Below are positions 1 to 11,304 of a stretch of DNA of 64,000 bases, piece after piece. The position numbers and the translations under genes are program-made. Origin of the DNA: Apostichopus japonicus (taxonomy: Eukaryota > Echinodermata > Holothuroidea > Aspidochirotida > Stichopodidae); contig NC_092583.1 in the NCBI RefSeq assembly GCF_037975245.1, forward strand, positions 12,689,264 to 12,753,263, given 5' to 3'. The notes beneath the pieces are model-generated. The model made no database searches. It worked only from the letters and a program-made list of their open reading frames with translations, and was not told the origin of the DNA. Positions within the stretch are counted from its first letter, which is position 1. Each line of letters begins with the position of its first letter.

Positions 1-1230
1 TTAAGGTATTTCCGTTTCCAAGATATTCAGCAACATGATATGAGCTACATCTGTGGAATGCTCCTTTAAAGCATCATTTTGCGTTTGGTCGCCGTTTTCT
101 ACTTTTTTGACATGTCCATCAAGTTTTTTACATATATCAATCACAAAACAGCAAACTAAGATATTAGCCAAGTTTTTCCCTGCCAACAACGTTAATTGGC
201 GAGTAATAATGGATATTTGCAGATAATGAGAAGAGTGTCCACGACAAATCCCAGTTACAATTAATCGCATACAGTTCCCCCAAAACCCACTAGTTTGAAT
301 TCAACCAATCAGAGATTTAGGTTTAGTTATGAGACGTTGCTAAAACTAGATTCAAGACTTTGCGTTGATACAACCAGGGAGATGTATGGAACTCCCTGGT
401 ACAACTGCCATATAGACTGTACACAAATAAAGCATGGTGTTGTATTACATAGGCCTATTGGTCAATGACGTTCGTAGTGTTTAAATATTCATATTATGGG
501 CGAGGTTTCTTGGGTTCTAATGGAAATATCTTTGAGAAAAACAAAGTTGCAAATTTTTCGACTTTTATGCCACCATTTGAAGTAAGATTTAAATAGATAA
601 GCTAGTTATGTATGTCGTTATGGCATAGTGGAGTCAGTGAGGTTGGGAAAAATCATAGAAAAGGACACAAAATGCTGCTTTAAGGCTAGATTAAAGATGC
701 CATATGCTCCCTCGGTGCCGCTGGCCTAAAATGCTGACGTTAAAATATTCCTCAACCGAAACATGTTCTCGTTTTTTTAATTCCACACAAACAACTGAGC
801 ACCCTTGGATGACATTCAACAACTCTTTTCCTCGACAGATTTGTACCAGGTTGATAAATGCAAGCCATCGGAGGCCACGAGTCTAAGTGTTAACCCACTG
901 AGATTTTGCCTTGCGTGTTGGGACCTTTTGAAACAATATATATTCAAATCAATTTTGTGCCAAAAGTCTTCATTAAATGAAAAAATGTTAAAAAAAGTTG
1001 GCAAACCTCGAAACAGGTGTTTGAAAATAGGTCATTAGCCTAAAAGATCGATGCATATCACAGTAGGATAAAAGCAAAAGGTTAAAAAAAAAGGCTTTCC
1101 TTAATGTAAAGGAAGTTTTTCTTTCATTTTGTGACTCATACCCATTGTTCCGTCCAAAAGTAAAAGAACATTTTATGATCGTAGTAATTGACTTTTTTTG
1201 CTTTTACTGTGAAGCTATTTCCTAAAATAG
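1..1230. other. Left-edge non-coding stretch with one weak minus-strand ORF
   Basis: No recognisable gene. A minus-strand open frame of 89 codons runs from ATG at 270 to a TAA at positions 1-3. Its composition is not absurd for protein, but it has no known motif and cannot be extended because it stops at the edge. It could be a terminal exon of a gene lying to the right, or chance. Nothing else in this stretch can be supported. Confidence 0.3.
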
Positions 1231-1362
1231 TTGCACTCAAATAAGTAGCATTGATCCCACTGATTGCTTAGTGTGAACTATGAAAGTTCAATAGATACAG
1301 TTACACTCAAATGAGTAGCATTGATCCCACTGATTGCTTAGTGTGAACTATGAAAGTTCAAG
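1231..1362. repeat. 70 bp direct tandem duplication, two units
   Basis: Two adjacent units share the core TAGCATTGATCCCACTGATT followed by the same 40 bases. Unit 1 starts at 1231 and unit 2 at 1301, giving a 70 bp period. Only a few substitutions separate them (for example ataagtagca against atgagtagca), so the duplication is fairly recent. It is not coding. Confidence 0.85.
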
Positions 1363-1448
1363 ATAGAAAGATACATTTGTCTACATAAACGTCTACAGTG
1401 GAATTACGACCTTCCTTACCAGTTTCGAACCTCTGGACATACAATCAG

Positions 1449-1530
1449 CGTCCATAGCTAAGTGGTTAGGGTGTCCGCATATAAAGCGGGAGGCCCGGGT
1501 TCGAAAACCCAGTGGCTGGAAGTTTTTTCA
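1449..1530 (+). pseudogene. tRNA-like relic (tRNA-derived SINE head or tRNA pseudogene)
   Basis: An A-box-like block (TAGCTAAGTGGTTAGG, about 1456) is followed by a possible anticodon stem-loop (TCCGC / ATATAAA / GCGGG, which would read ATA) and a B-box-like block GGGTTCGAAAACCC. The acceptor stem pairs only partly (TCCA with TGGA) and the T arm has a short stem and shifted loop, so this is not a working tRNA. A T-rich tail and an (AT)n tract follow, as at SINE ends. A SINE head and a decayed tRNA cannot be told apart from one copy. Confidence 0.5.
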
Positions 1531-1565
1531 CTGTTCTGGATTTTTCAACTCACTATGATTTCAAT

Positions 1566-1566
1566 G

Positions 1567-1597
<31 letters not shown>

Positions 1598-1622
1598 AAT
1601 ATATATATATATATATATATAT
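1566..1622. repeat. (AT)n microsatellite
   Basis: Alternating AT dinucleotides broken once by TTTAAAT. It lies directly after the tRNA-like relic. Confidence 0.95.
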
Positions 1623-2274
1623 TCACCTGTACATACACGTGCAAAACGTAAATATCATATTTCAATATATTGTCCGAAGTGTTCTTGAATATAGTTTGCG
1701 ATGAAAAGTTGGAATAGTTTTAAAGCCAATGAAAGAAATGTTATTGCTATTGAATTTGAAATAATCAAATGCCAATACTGTAACTGTAGAAATTGTGTTT
1801 TTTTTATACAATTTATACAGTAAAATGCAGGGTGCAGCCTTATGAGAGGGTCCCATTGTGATGTGCTGATGTCATGCACTGATGCCTTTCCACATGACCT
1901 ACAAAGTTAAACACAACACTCAGCTGGCCCGCTCGATTTCTTCATCGTTCGGAAGATCATCAAACTGTAATCGATGTTGCTGCCATGAATAACAACTGAT
2001 ACTATCATGGCTACATGATACTGGTGTACAACTTCCTTCCTTTGAAACACTCTTCTTTCTCAAAGATACAATTCCACATCCATTTACAGTACATTGTATA
2101 CAAAACTTTTCACACAGCACTTGCATTAGTCATCAACTTCCAGCCAAAGAAAATAAAGCTCATAAGATAGAAACGGGAACATTCGGGCGGCGAGGACTTA
2201 ATTACCAACAACGCACTCTTCAAAAAGTAGGTTGCCTTTCGAGAGTATGACAACTGTTTCTGTTTGGATAAATG

Positions 2275-2668
2275 GCAACCCCAGATATGGCTTTATATCT
2301 GGTTTAATTTGGCCATATCAAGCCTTTATATGGCCATAATAAAGTCAGATATACCTTGATATAACAACTATCCCAATATAATATGCAACTCTGTAAAGTT
2401 TAATCTAGCCATATAAAGACAGATATAACTGGTTACTTAGTAAATCCAGATACGCAGATGACGTTTTATCTGGCCCAGATTTGGATGCCATAAAATTTAA
2501 TCAGATAAAATTTTATATGGGCCATATAAAACTTCATTTTATATCAAGTTATATCTGTCCAACTTTTAACCTGGCCAGATACTGTACAAATTCCAGATCT
2601 GGCCTGGATTGATAAATCGATATCTGGGCCTAGATCTGGATTCTAATATCTGGCCCAGATATTTCGGT
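2275..2668. repeat. ATCTGG/CCAGAT-rich palindromic block, possibly a decayed MITE
   Basis: About a dozen copies of ATCTGG or its complement CCAGAT, mostly within TATATCTGG or CTGGCCCAGATAT, are packed into roughly 390 bp. They face both ways, so the block can fold into many hairpins. One near-perfect palindrome is at 2511-2531 (ten-base arms TTTTATATGG and CCATATAAAA around one G). The block has no reading frame, and no clear end repeats or target duplication were found. Confidence 0.6.
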
Positions 2669-4370
2669 AAGGGAACCAATTAACTGTTAATTTGTGGCAA
2701 TCAGGGTCTGTTAGCTGATCATTAGAAAGTGAAACATGGTAAAAGAAATCCCTGTGTTTTTACGGATGCATAGGCCTACATAAGAAACCTTAATATCAGA
2801 CTGAACAACATGGAACTGGTTGTTGAAGTCAATGTTCTTTTGGGTGCAATTATAAGCTATTATTTCTCTTGAATTGGTAGGCCATTCAGAAAACCCGAAT
2901 AATGCTGTTTGCCTGGACATCTCATATTTCTTCCGCCCAAAAATTTGTCTTTTTCGGCAAATGAATACAAAATGCCCTTATCTGGCAACGTTGCAGCCAT
3001 TCAACCCCACGCACTTTGCACCAAACACACACAGGGTCCATTTTGTATCATAAAATGTAAATACGGCTATAAGATCCTGCAATTTTAACTCTGTGATTGA
3101 GTAAAATCGAGTGTGATAATCAGACCCAGTGAGCTAAGAAACTCAAGTATACATACACACTTAGTCGAAACGACTCTATGTACTAAATTATCAGAAGGCC
3201 TACACGTATTGCAGATACCAGCACTGTGCGAGGGCGCAGGTACTGTAGATACCAGAAAATATAAAATACAAACACACAGTCCGGCCACACTGGTTTACCT
3301 CCAAGTTTGTCTGCAGCCAGACTACAAAACCCAGAGAAGTTATATATTAATATCTTTCCAGATTAACTTACCCTTATCATCGCTAACGGCAAATGTGCAA
3401 TGCACCAAACATATCGGCAGAGATCGGTGAACCGAATGTAAACATGCTGCTGAGCGTACTGCGGCCTCAGTGAACCTGTTTAGAGTGAACACACTCATAT
3501 ATATATATGTATATATATGTATATAGAGGAAATGAATCGGCTACAATCAACACAGCTGGTACTGCATAGCTTCCTGTAGTACATGGTTTCCATTGTTCAC
3601 AGTCCATTACGAAATGTAACCGTTCACAATGCACAACGAGCTACAGCAATTTGAGGACGAAGCTTTGTGGAAAAATTTTTTACGACTGGATGTTCGGCCC
3701 TCGATCTCCGGAAGTGATTCCTTCTTCTGTGTATGAGACTTTTCGACGGTACTCCATAAAAAGTTTACAAGTAGTATATAATTTGATATGAAACATAACA
3801 AGTTCCCCATCAGTTAGGGCTTTGACCGTGAGAGAATATTGTAAGTGGATTTTACAGATGTTGACCTACAGTAGAGTTGAGTGGAAAGTACCTGTAGTTG
3901 AGTTCAGTTCATCAACATGGGTGTCATATTAGCCCTCATATTTATTGTTTCTGTCACATCCTTTACAGCCCGATTCGCCAAAATCGGTATCAACAGTGTT
4001 TACAGAAAAAGTAAGGCCACTTTCATTCTTTTGACGACAATTTTACATTAAGGGGCCAAAATGATGAGTCGTGAACTTTGTGTGGACTAGCCATTGAACG
4101 GGTTCAAAGAAGAAAAGAAATTCCGGGGCAGTATAAAGCAACTCCTTTTCATCAAAACATTGAAAATTGGTATCATTTTCCTCTCACAATCAAATTTAAT
4201 ACAGTTTACAAACTTTATAAAAAAAAATCAGGATATGGCAAGATTTAATATATTTTAAAACTTTTTCATTGAATATTCTAGTTGCTGGTATTAGGTATAA
4301 AGCTTCAGTACACATCTACAAGGTTTCACCATAGAATTCTTGTTTGTGACTGGTTTGTGACACTGGAGGG
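2669..4370. other. Non-coding stretch with one candidate first exon
   Basis: Short open frames on both strands show no domain or family likeness. A short AT-rich simple repeat lies near 3495-3525. The only item of note is the candidate first exon at 3917, described separately. Confidence 0.4.
3917..4010 (+). CDS. Candidate first coding exon with a hydrophobic N-terminus
   Basis: ATG at 3917 opens a frame beginning MGVILALIFIVSVTSFTA, a hydrophobic run of signal-peptide or signal-anchor type, followed by a basic stretch. After 31 codons plus one base there is a good donor (A|GTAAGG at 4011). Without splicing the frame stops at 44 codons. I found no convincing second exon downstream, and the family is not recognised. 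This is a tentative exon call only. Confidence 0.25.
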
Positions 4371-4763
4371 CAGTGGCAGAGCATCCATACAGTCAGGGGG
4401 GGGCGGATGCCCCCCCTGACGGACTCAAATGGACTGCTGGCGCCCTTTTCAGCTTTTTACCACTTTTTACTTATTCGCGATTAATGACTTTTTTATTGCG
4501 CTCTCATCTACCTATTGACATTTGTCACATTTTGTTGGTGTAATTTTCTGACAAAATGCTCTAACAGCTATTTATTCTTCGTTTATCTGCAAATTAGCAA
4601 GTCCCGGAAAGGGTCATTTCCTGCGATCTAGGGAGTATCTTTACTCAAAAAAATTCTGTACGCACCGCGCCAACCTGTGGTGGCGCTCTGCTTAGATAGT
4701 GTTGAAAGCGCCCCTACAGACCATTCTCACCCCCCCTGACCAATACCCCTAGCTCCGCCACTG
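4371..4763. mobile_element. Non-autonomous hAT-type element (MITE), 393 bp
   Basis: The left end reads CAGTGGCAGAGC and the right end, inverted, reads CAGTGGCGGAGC. Both are followed inward by TCAGGGGGGG within about 35 bases. The element is flanked on both sides by the perfect 8 bp duplication CTGGAGGG (4363-4370 and 4764-4771). CAG ends and 8 bp duplications are hallmarks of the hAT superfamily. It has no transposase frame, so it would have been moved by an enzyme made elsewhere. The perfect duplication suggests a fairly young insertion. Confidence 0.9.
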
Positions 4764-4771
4764 CTGGAGGG

Positions 4772-7700
4772 TGTGAGTATACTGTACCGATTGACAAACT
4801 TTACCATGATACTCCCCTTTCAGAAAGGTCAACAGGAACTTGCCCACCCCCCCCATATGCTAGAAAGTCAGCTTATGGTCACTTGTGCTCAAATTTCAAC
4901 AATAGTTTTTACTGCCCTTTCCCAAGGTAGATACCCACACTGAGATATTTAATAGTTTATATTCAATATCCACAAATGGCTGGGAATATTATGGAGGAGT
5001 TTCTATGCATTTAAAATTTCCAATAATAAAAACTATAAAAATAGTAAAACGTCTGGGTCAATATTGATTACTTTCATATCTGTCATGGTTCAATGTCACA
5101 AAACTATCTGTAAAATAAATTCTTTTCACTCAAAACTGTCCGATAAGGTCGCATTTTTTCTGAACCAATTCAATGGCAATGGCAACGACTTGAACTATCC
5201 TGAAATATAAATTGCAAGATATTGGTATGAACATGGTCCAAATGTGGTGAGGTGTGTTTTTTCCTCCCAAAACGTGTCGTTGATGTGTTTGAACTTGAAA
5301 ACTAGCGGATTATCCAAAGGTTTTAAAACATTCATTACGGAATTAACGTCACAATACTAAAGACATACATTTTTAAAATGCTCCAGTGAATGTTTGGCTG
5401 ATAGGAACACCCACACATGGCAAACACACACTCAGTTGCTTTCAGAAAATTAGCACTTCAACAGGCTTAGAATTTCACTATTTTTAGCCATTTGCAACAA
5501 ATTTGCAAGTGCTTAAGAAAGTAGATACTGGCTAAAACTCTCAATTTTCTGATTCATTGCACAAGTGCTCTAGTTTCTGCATTAAAGGGAGCATCCATGC
5601 AACAATATTAATATGGCAATATTATTGATAATAAGCAGTAATACAGGGCTTATTTTATGGTACTAACATGCCAATGTTTCGTCTGAGGACTTAATTGTTC
5701 TCTAACTTATTAATGGCTTTTTGCTCTTACTACTATGTTCCGTCTACTGGCAGAAAAATACAAGTGTCTTTTTGTTTTCTACCGGCAAACAGCGAATATC
5801 CACTGGCAATTATATAACCTGAATTTTGAGACCTGTTTAATCCATTGCCAACGTCAATAATTATTCCTTCACTATGTGGATAAAACCTGGTTCATTCTGC
5901 ATACTTTAACAGCTTACAGAAGTTATAATGACACGTCAGGGATGTAGGTGACACAGTGAGAGGTTGAATATGAAAAAAAAAAAAAAAAGCTTTCAAAAAA
6001 TTGACATTATTGCAGAGGACAATAAATCTAAAAATAATTAATTGATTAAAAATGAATAAAAGACTGCCAAGTATGCATGCCATCTGCATCATATGACAAA
6101 GGTTTTGTATTAATACTTAAACAAATATTGTGTGAAAGCAGGTTAACAACATTACCAACTACTCAACATGAGTATCCCCCCTCTTGTATTCTCTGATAGC
6201 TACTGCAAAGTACAGTCAAGTATACTTACACTACATAAAACAAAACTTAAATTCTAGGAAAAACCTGAGTGCATGCAAACCTACATGACACCATGCCTGA
6301 GGGACGTACGGTAGTGGATTCAGTTTTAATAAATGGTTGTGTAACGTTAGAGTGATTAATAACTGCTCTTTAGAGTTTGACTCATTTGGTTTTTAACTGT
6401 ACGCCTTCTGTACTAAAATTTATGTAAACTTGCTATATTTGCATGGTGACATATCCTTTCATTTTCAAAGCAATGACCACAAAAAAACAAACAAAAAAAC
6501 ACTATTTTTCAGTTATTCTCATCATCACATTTAATTTTGACAGTCACCTTGAAAATGTTGGTCTTTACAAATTTTTCCCCAAAAAATGCAATTTTTTTCA
6601 ATTTGATTTTCAAAAAATTTGATAGCTGCAAAGAAATTTTTCAAACAGCAAAGAGCCGTCTTCTTACAAGAGTGGACTGAATTTGAAATTCACTTGTGTG
6701 AACTCAAATCAGTCTACAAATACCACCCTTTGTTTTACTATAAACATAACAAGTACAATAACAAAAGTCTAGACAGATTCACCTGAAGATATCTCTTTTA
6801 CATTGAACAGAAACAGAAACCAGTTGAATTGATCTAAGTTTAAATCTACAGTAACATAAGAAAAATGTTTACTTGATCGCACTTGTTGATATGCAAATTT
6901 ACATCATTGTTTGGACTTCAATTTTGTGTGAGCAAATTGATTGAGAATTTGCTAGCACACTTCAAGCCAAATCTTGCTTTCAATTGCTACATGTATGTAT
7001 ACATATCAAAATCCTGAATTTTCCTCAAGTGCATCATAAAAGGTCCCACCGCATAATAGATCTATACAGTACTGAACCACGGCTATAATTCAAATACTGT
7101 TTTAAACGGTCAGTGAATTAATTTGGCTTCCATGAAGAGATAAATGATTGTCTATTATCACTTTTATGCAAACTTATAGCTAGGACAAATTGCTGACACA
7201 AATCTTCAGGGTTTGATCCATACAGCACTACAGTTTGTCCAGAAATACTAACTGCCACAACATTTATATTCCTTGATAACTTCAAAGGGCAAAGTCTGCA
7301 AATGTTCAAATATATGCTTTGAAGATGATCCTCAACATAACATACAGTACTTATCAACTTTTCAAGGACTTGACAAAACATTGTACATTTTAAGTCTTTG
7401 TGTGAATGATCAGAATGAAGTCAATAAATGATTCTGGTTTACAAGGTACAGTGTACAGTAGGCAGTCAACACACTATGTATGAAAAGTCAACTTGTCGGA
7501 GTTGTCTGCCCTCGAACATACAAATTCTATAATATATCCATGTACTGTATGCAATATATAATAATATAACTTATTCATATAACAACTCACTAAGTAAGGC
7601 CTGTTAATGACAACCAGTATTGTTACTAGGATTTTTAAAAATGTGTGTCCTTGCAGTCATCCATGAAAGCATGTACTTTCAAATACCACTACAGGAACGG

Positions 7701-8261
7701 AACACATAATACCTAGCTATAATGAACTGACAACATATTGACTTTTACGCAGTAGAAGCCTATAGCGATAACAGATAGGTCTATAATGTGCACGACAAAA
7801 AGTCATATGGTGAAACCTTTCACTAATATACCACAACGAAATTACTGTCAAATTCCGAAGCGGGAAATTGCCGTAGACCACACTACTGTATGATGCTGGA
7901 CTAGACATCCTGCAATGCACACTACTGAACAGTATACAACTCCCTAACATAGCATCTTTGAAAATGTTGTATACCATGCACACGTTGTGAATGTCGGAAA
8001 TCAACGTCAAGTAAAACGAGTACCTAGTGAGCATTAATAATAGCTAAGAAATAAAAAACTGCACTTTTAACTGATTTAATTGGGGCCCTTAAATGATGTA
8101 GAAAATATTACATATAGATCTTGAGGACACAGGAACACACTCTAATAGGCCTAGTACTTGCTCACAAATTTTATGAACCCCTGTCGTAAATTACTGGTAA
8201 CAGTTATCCAAAGCAACTTTATTCATAAATTTTATTAATAAGTTGAACAAATTTTTTTCCT
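4772..8261. other. AT-rich non-coding stretch, no gene supported
   Basis: No open frame shows a recognisable family. The best is a minus-strand frame at 7118-7381 (87 codons, ending in SSWKPN), which has protein-like composition and might be a terminal exon. No splice partner could be established. Poly-A runs occur near 5970 and 6480. Confidence 0.4.
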
Positions 8262-8720
8262 TTTCCCAACCTTTATAGGCAAGTCGACTCAACCCCCTGC
8301 CAGTTCCAACCCTTTCCCACTACAGTATGTAAATAACCTTTTACGCAATGTAGATTTAAAACCTCAAGCTTCAATGGCTACTTGTGACAATGTAAGAAGT
8401 AGTTTAGTGATATTTTTCATCTCACAGGATGTTTGCTCTCTCCACGCATTGAGAGCTGCTAAAGTAAAATGTGAATTCATTCCAGAGTAATTTCTTCATT
8501 GCAGACGTGGGTAAATTTTTGCAATTCCTTGACCACGTGCGTCAGTAATAATTTTTTTTGTGCAACCTTTGTGTGTAAACTACTTCATGATTTGTCAAAA
8601 GTAGCCATTGAAGCTTGGGTTTTTTAATCGACATTGCATAAAATGTTATTTACTTACTGTAGTTGGAAAGGGATCGGATCATCGGAACTGGCAGCGGTTG
8701 GGCCGACTTGCCTATAGTGC
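8262..8720. mobile_element. Foldback (long inverted repeat) element, about 460 bp
   Basis: The left arm (about 8262-8406) and right arm (about 8577-8720) are reverse complements with small gaps. AAGCTTCAATGGCTACTT, ACTACAGTATGTAAATAAC and CTATAGGCAAGTCG-like segments of one arm reappear inverted in the other. The central spacer is about 170 bp. There is no coding capacity. No target duplication was seen, partly because the right arm merges into the tandem array that starts at about 8697. It is probably a foldback-type or long-TIR MITE. Confidence 0.7.
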
Positions 8721-9805
8721 CAGTATTGTTACAAACAAAGGATTCTGCGTCCGGTACGCAATGTTTTACGCAATTATGCATAATCTTCAAATTGCCTGAG
8801 TTCGACGAACAAAACTTTTATTTTGAGTAACAAACCCTAAATACATTCTCACAACTATGCCTATTCAAACATAACAAAACACATTTTGAATGACAGTCTT
8901 TCTTTCTTTCATTTAAAAATAGAAAACCACAAACTGCTTTTCAAAAGACCGGAATTTCTTCTGATCCTACAAATGATTGAACTTGTTTCCAAAACCAATA
9001 AATCATAACAAACAACTGCAAGGTACACAGTTCCGACCCTTTCCCACTACAGTATGTAAATAACCTTTTACGCAATGTCGATAGTGGGTTGGGCCGACTT
9101 GCCTATAGTGCCAGTATTGTTACGAACAAATGATTCTGCGTTTGGTATGCAATGTTTTACCCAATGATGCATAATCTTCAAATTGCTTGAGTTCGACGAA
9201 CAAAACTTTTATTTTGAGTAACAAACCCTAAAATACATTCTCACAACTATGCCTATTCAAACATAACAAAACACATTTTGAATGACAGTCTTTCTTTCTT
9301 TCATTTAAAAATAGAAAACCACAAACTGCTTTTCAAAAGAGCGGAATTTCTTCTGATCCTACAAATGATTGAACTTGTTTTGAAAACCAATAAATCATAA
9401 CAAACAACTGCAAGGTACACAGTTCCGACCCTTTCCCACTACAGTATGTAAATAACCTTTTACGCAATGTCGATAGTGGGTTGGGCCGACTTGCCTATAG
9501 TGCCAGTATTGTTACGAACACAGGATTCTGTGTCCGGTACAGTACGCAATGTTTTACCCAATGATGCTTTATCTTCAAATTGCTTGAGTTCGACGGACAA
9601 AACTTTCATTTTGAGTAACAAACCCTAAATACCCTCTCACAACTTGGCATATTCCAACATAACAAAACACATTTTGAATGACAGTCTTTCTTTCTTTCAT
9701 TTAAAAATAGAAAACCACAAACTGCTTTTCAAAAGACCGGAAATTTCTTCCGATCCTACGAATGATTGAACTTGTTTCCAAAACCAATAAATCATAACAA
9801 TCAAA
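8697..9805 (+). repeat. Tandem array of about 391 bp units, three copies
   Basis: GTTGGGCCGACTTGCCTATA occurs at 8697, 9088 and 9480, giving periods of 391 and 392 bp. Units share long blocks, including TTCTTTCTTTCATTTAAAAA and a cassette (CCCTTTCCCACTACAGTATG) that also makes up part of the adjacent foldback arms. The third unit is incomplete and ends near 9800 in AATCATAACAA. Divergence between units is only a few per cent by eye, so amplification is recent or the units have been homogenised. The array is not coding. Confidence 0.9.
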
Positions 9806-10954
9806 TGAAGGTACTGAGTTTAACAATGTCTCCATTACAGAGATTGTCGCTGAAAATAGTCTACGGTGCTTTTCCAAATTTCTTGGCCCATGTCTGGATA
9901 AAAATCAGAAATGTATTTGGGCCTCTTTAATGCCCAACTGAAACCACTGTACAAAATCATATAGTTGGAAGTTAATGCACAAACATTCTACTCGTTTTAC
10001 CCCTTTTAGGGGAGTTGAGTAGTATCATTCCAGATCCAGAACATTCAATGTATATATCTTGTAAACAGAGGTACTACAGTATATAATTAATCCAAAGTCT
10101 TACATCACGTTCGCCCACTCCGAATCGGAGCATCTACTCCAGGATATTATTAGTCTTATGGTTAAAATCTGTTGAATTTCAGCATTACGTATCCACTAAT
10201 CTGTCATCAACGAATATACCGAAAATACCAGGAATATCCGAAACAACCTAGAATACCCGCTAAAAATAATACCTTATTAAAATACCGACCCAGACAGTAC
10301 GTGCGCAAACTCGAGGATACCAATATTCCCGCTGCTACTTTTTATCGTGTGTACCTAACCACTCCCCGTAGTCCCCAACTGTACACATTCTGCACAATCT
10401 TAGCCCTTGCATCTGTTGCTTATGCTGTACCGAGTTTTTTTATTTTTGCTTATATACTGACGCACCCTACTTGTATCCTGATACTAGTATATATTCTGTC
10501 CTTCCAAGAGCTGTCACTTCCTGTCAAATTTGTATTACGTCATGTGGCTGGAGTGAAAACACTGTGGAATGAATTGCAAGTTTCCTGGTATCCTTATGCC
10601 TAGTTGTCCATGACTAGAGAATTTGCACATTGCTTAATGCATTCTGAAAGTGTAGGCTATCTTTATAGGCCTACAGTTGTTTTGCAATATTTTGGCACAT
10701 TTATGTAGTTTAACCTTCATTATATGTGCACAACTACTACACATTTTCACTCTATTTGTTCTGATTTGCAAAAAAGTTATGGTAAACCTACAAAATATCC
10801 AAACCTTTAACCATCTGCTACATCTCAGTGGTTAAACGGTAAGGTCTTACACAGTCTTACCCTGGTAGCTATACGGAAATAACTGAAGAAAACACTTGAG
10901 AAAACAGACTTTCCGAATTTGCAACTGAAAGTGCACAGTAGGCTACCTTAAAAT
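9806..10954. other. Non-coding stretch
   Basis: An open frame of 143 codons at 10172-10603 was considered and not accepted. Its first half derives from an AATACC/AATATCC-rich low-complexity stretch and it matches no family known to me. Nothing else is supported. Confidence 0.4.
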
Positions 10955-11304
10955 TTAAAGGGTGTGAAGACCTAGGACGGTAATCTGACCTAGTTTCGAA
11001 TGAGGTGTAACAGAAGCGTTAGACACCACCATCAATCCCAGAAAATACGCACACACCTTGCTACCTTCAGTAATTAGACACTAGTGCAACAGTCAGTACA
11101 TACAGCTGCGGTCAATAACCACAGCACAGTGTATAAACGATACAGCGATGGACATCTCAGGTTCAGCTAAAGATAACAAGGTAACACGTTTCATTACTGT
11201 CTGCATTTTGTAGCGACAAGCAGAAAACTTCACTTGCAAGCAACAGAAAGTTAACTTTTTCAGAGCTTGGCACACGGTTTTGGGAGAGTCTTCAATGCCT
11301 TTAA
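10955..11304 (+). mobile_element. Interspersed MITE-like repeat, copy A (about 350 bp)
   Basis: First of three copies of one family in this window (others at 40878-41245 and, inverted, 53503-53866). It begins TTAAAGGGTGTGAAGAC and ends GTCTTCAATGCCTTTAA, so the ends are imperfect inverted repeats (TTAAAGG, four variable bases, GAAGAC). The internal block GACCTAGTTTCGAATGAGGT is shared by all copies. Copy A lacks about 20 bp near its left end that B and C keep. It has no transposase. TTAA at both ends would fit TTAA-targeting families, but this is not proven. Confidence 0.8.

Noticed and set aside
1920-2126. 68-codon minus-strand frame with an acidic end (FDDLPNDEEIERAS)
   Set aside because: Looks like a terminal exon at first, but an in-frame TGA lies one codon before its ATG with no AG acceptor between, and no other exon joins it.
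10172-10603. 143-codon open frame on the plus strand
   Set aside because: Its first half comes from an AATACC-like low-complexity stretch, there is no family likeness or splice context, and neighbouring sequence is repeat-rich.
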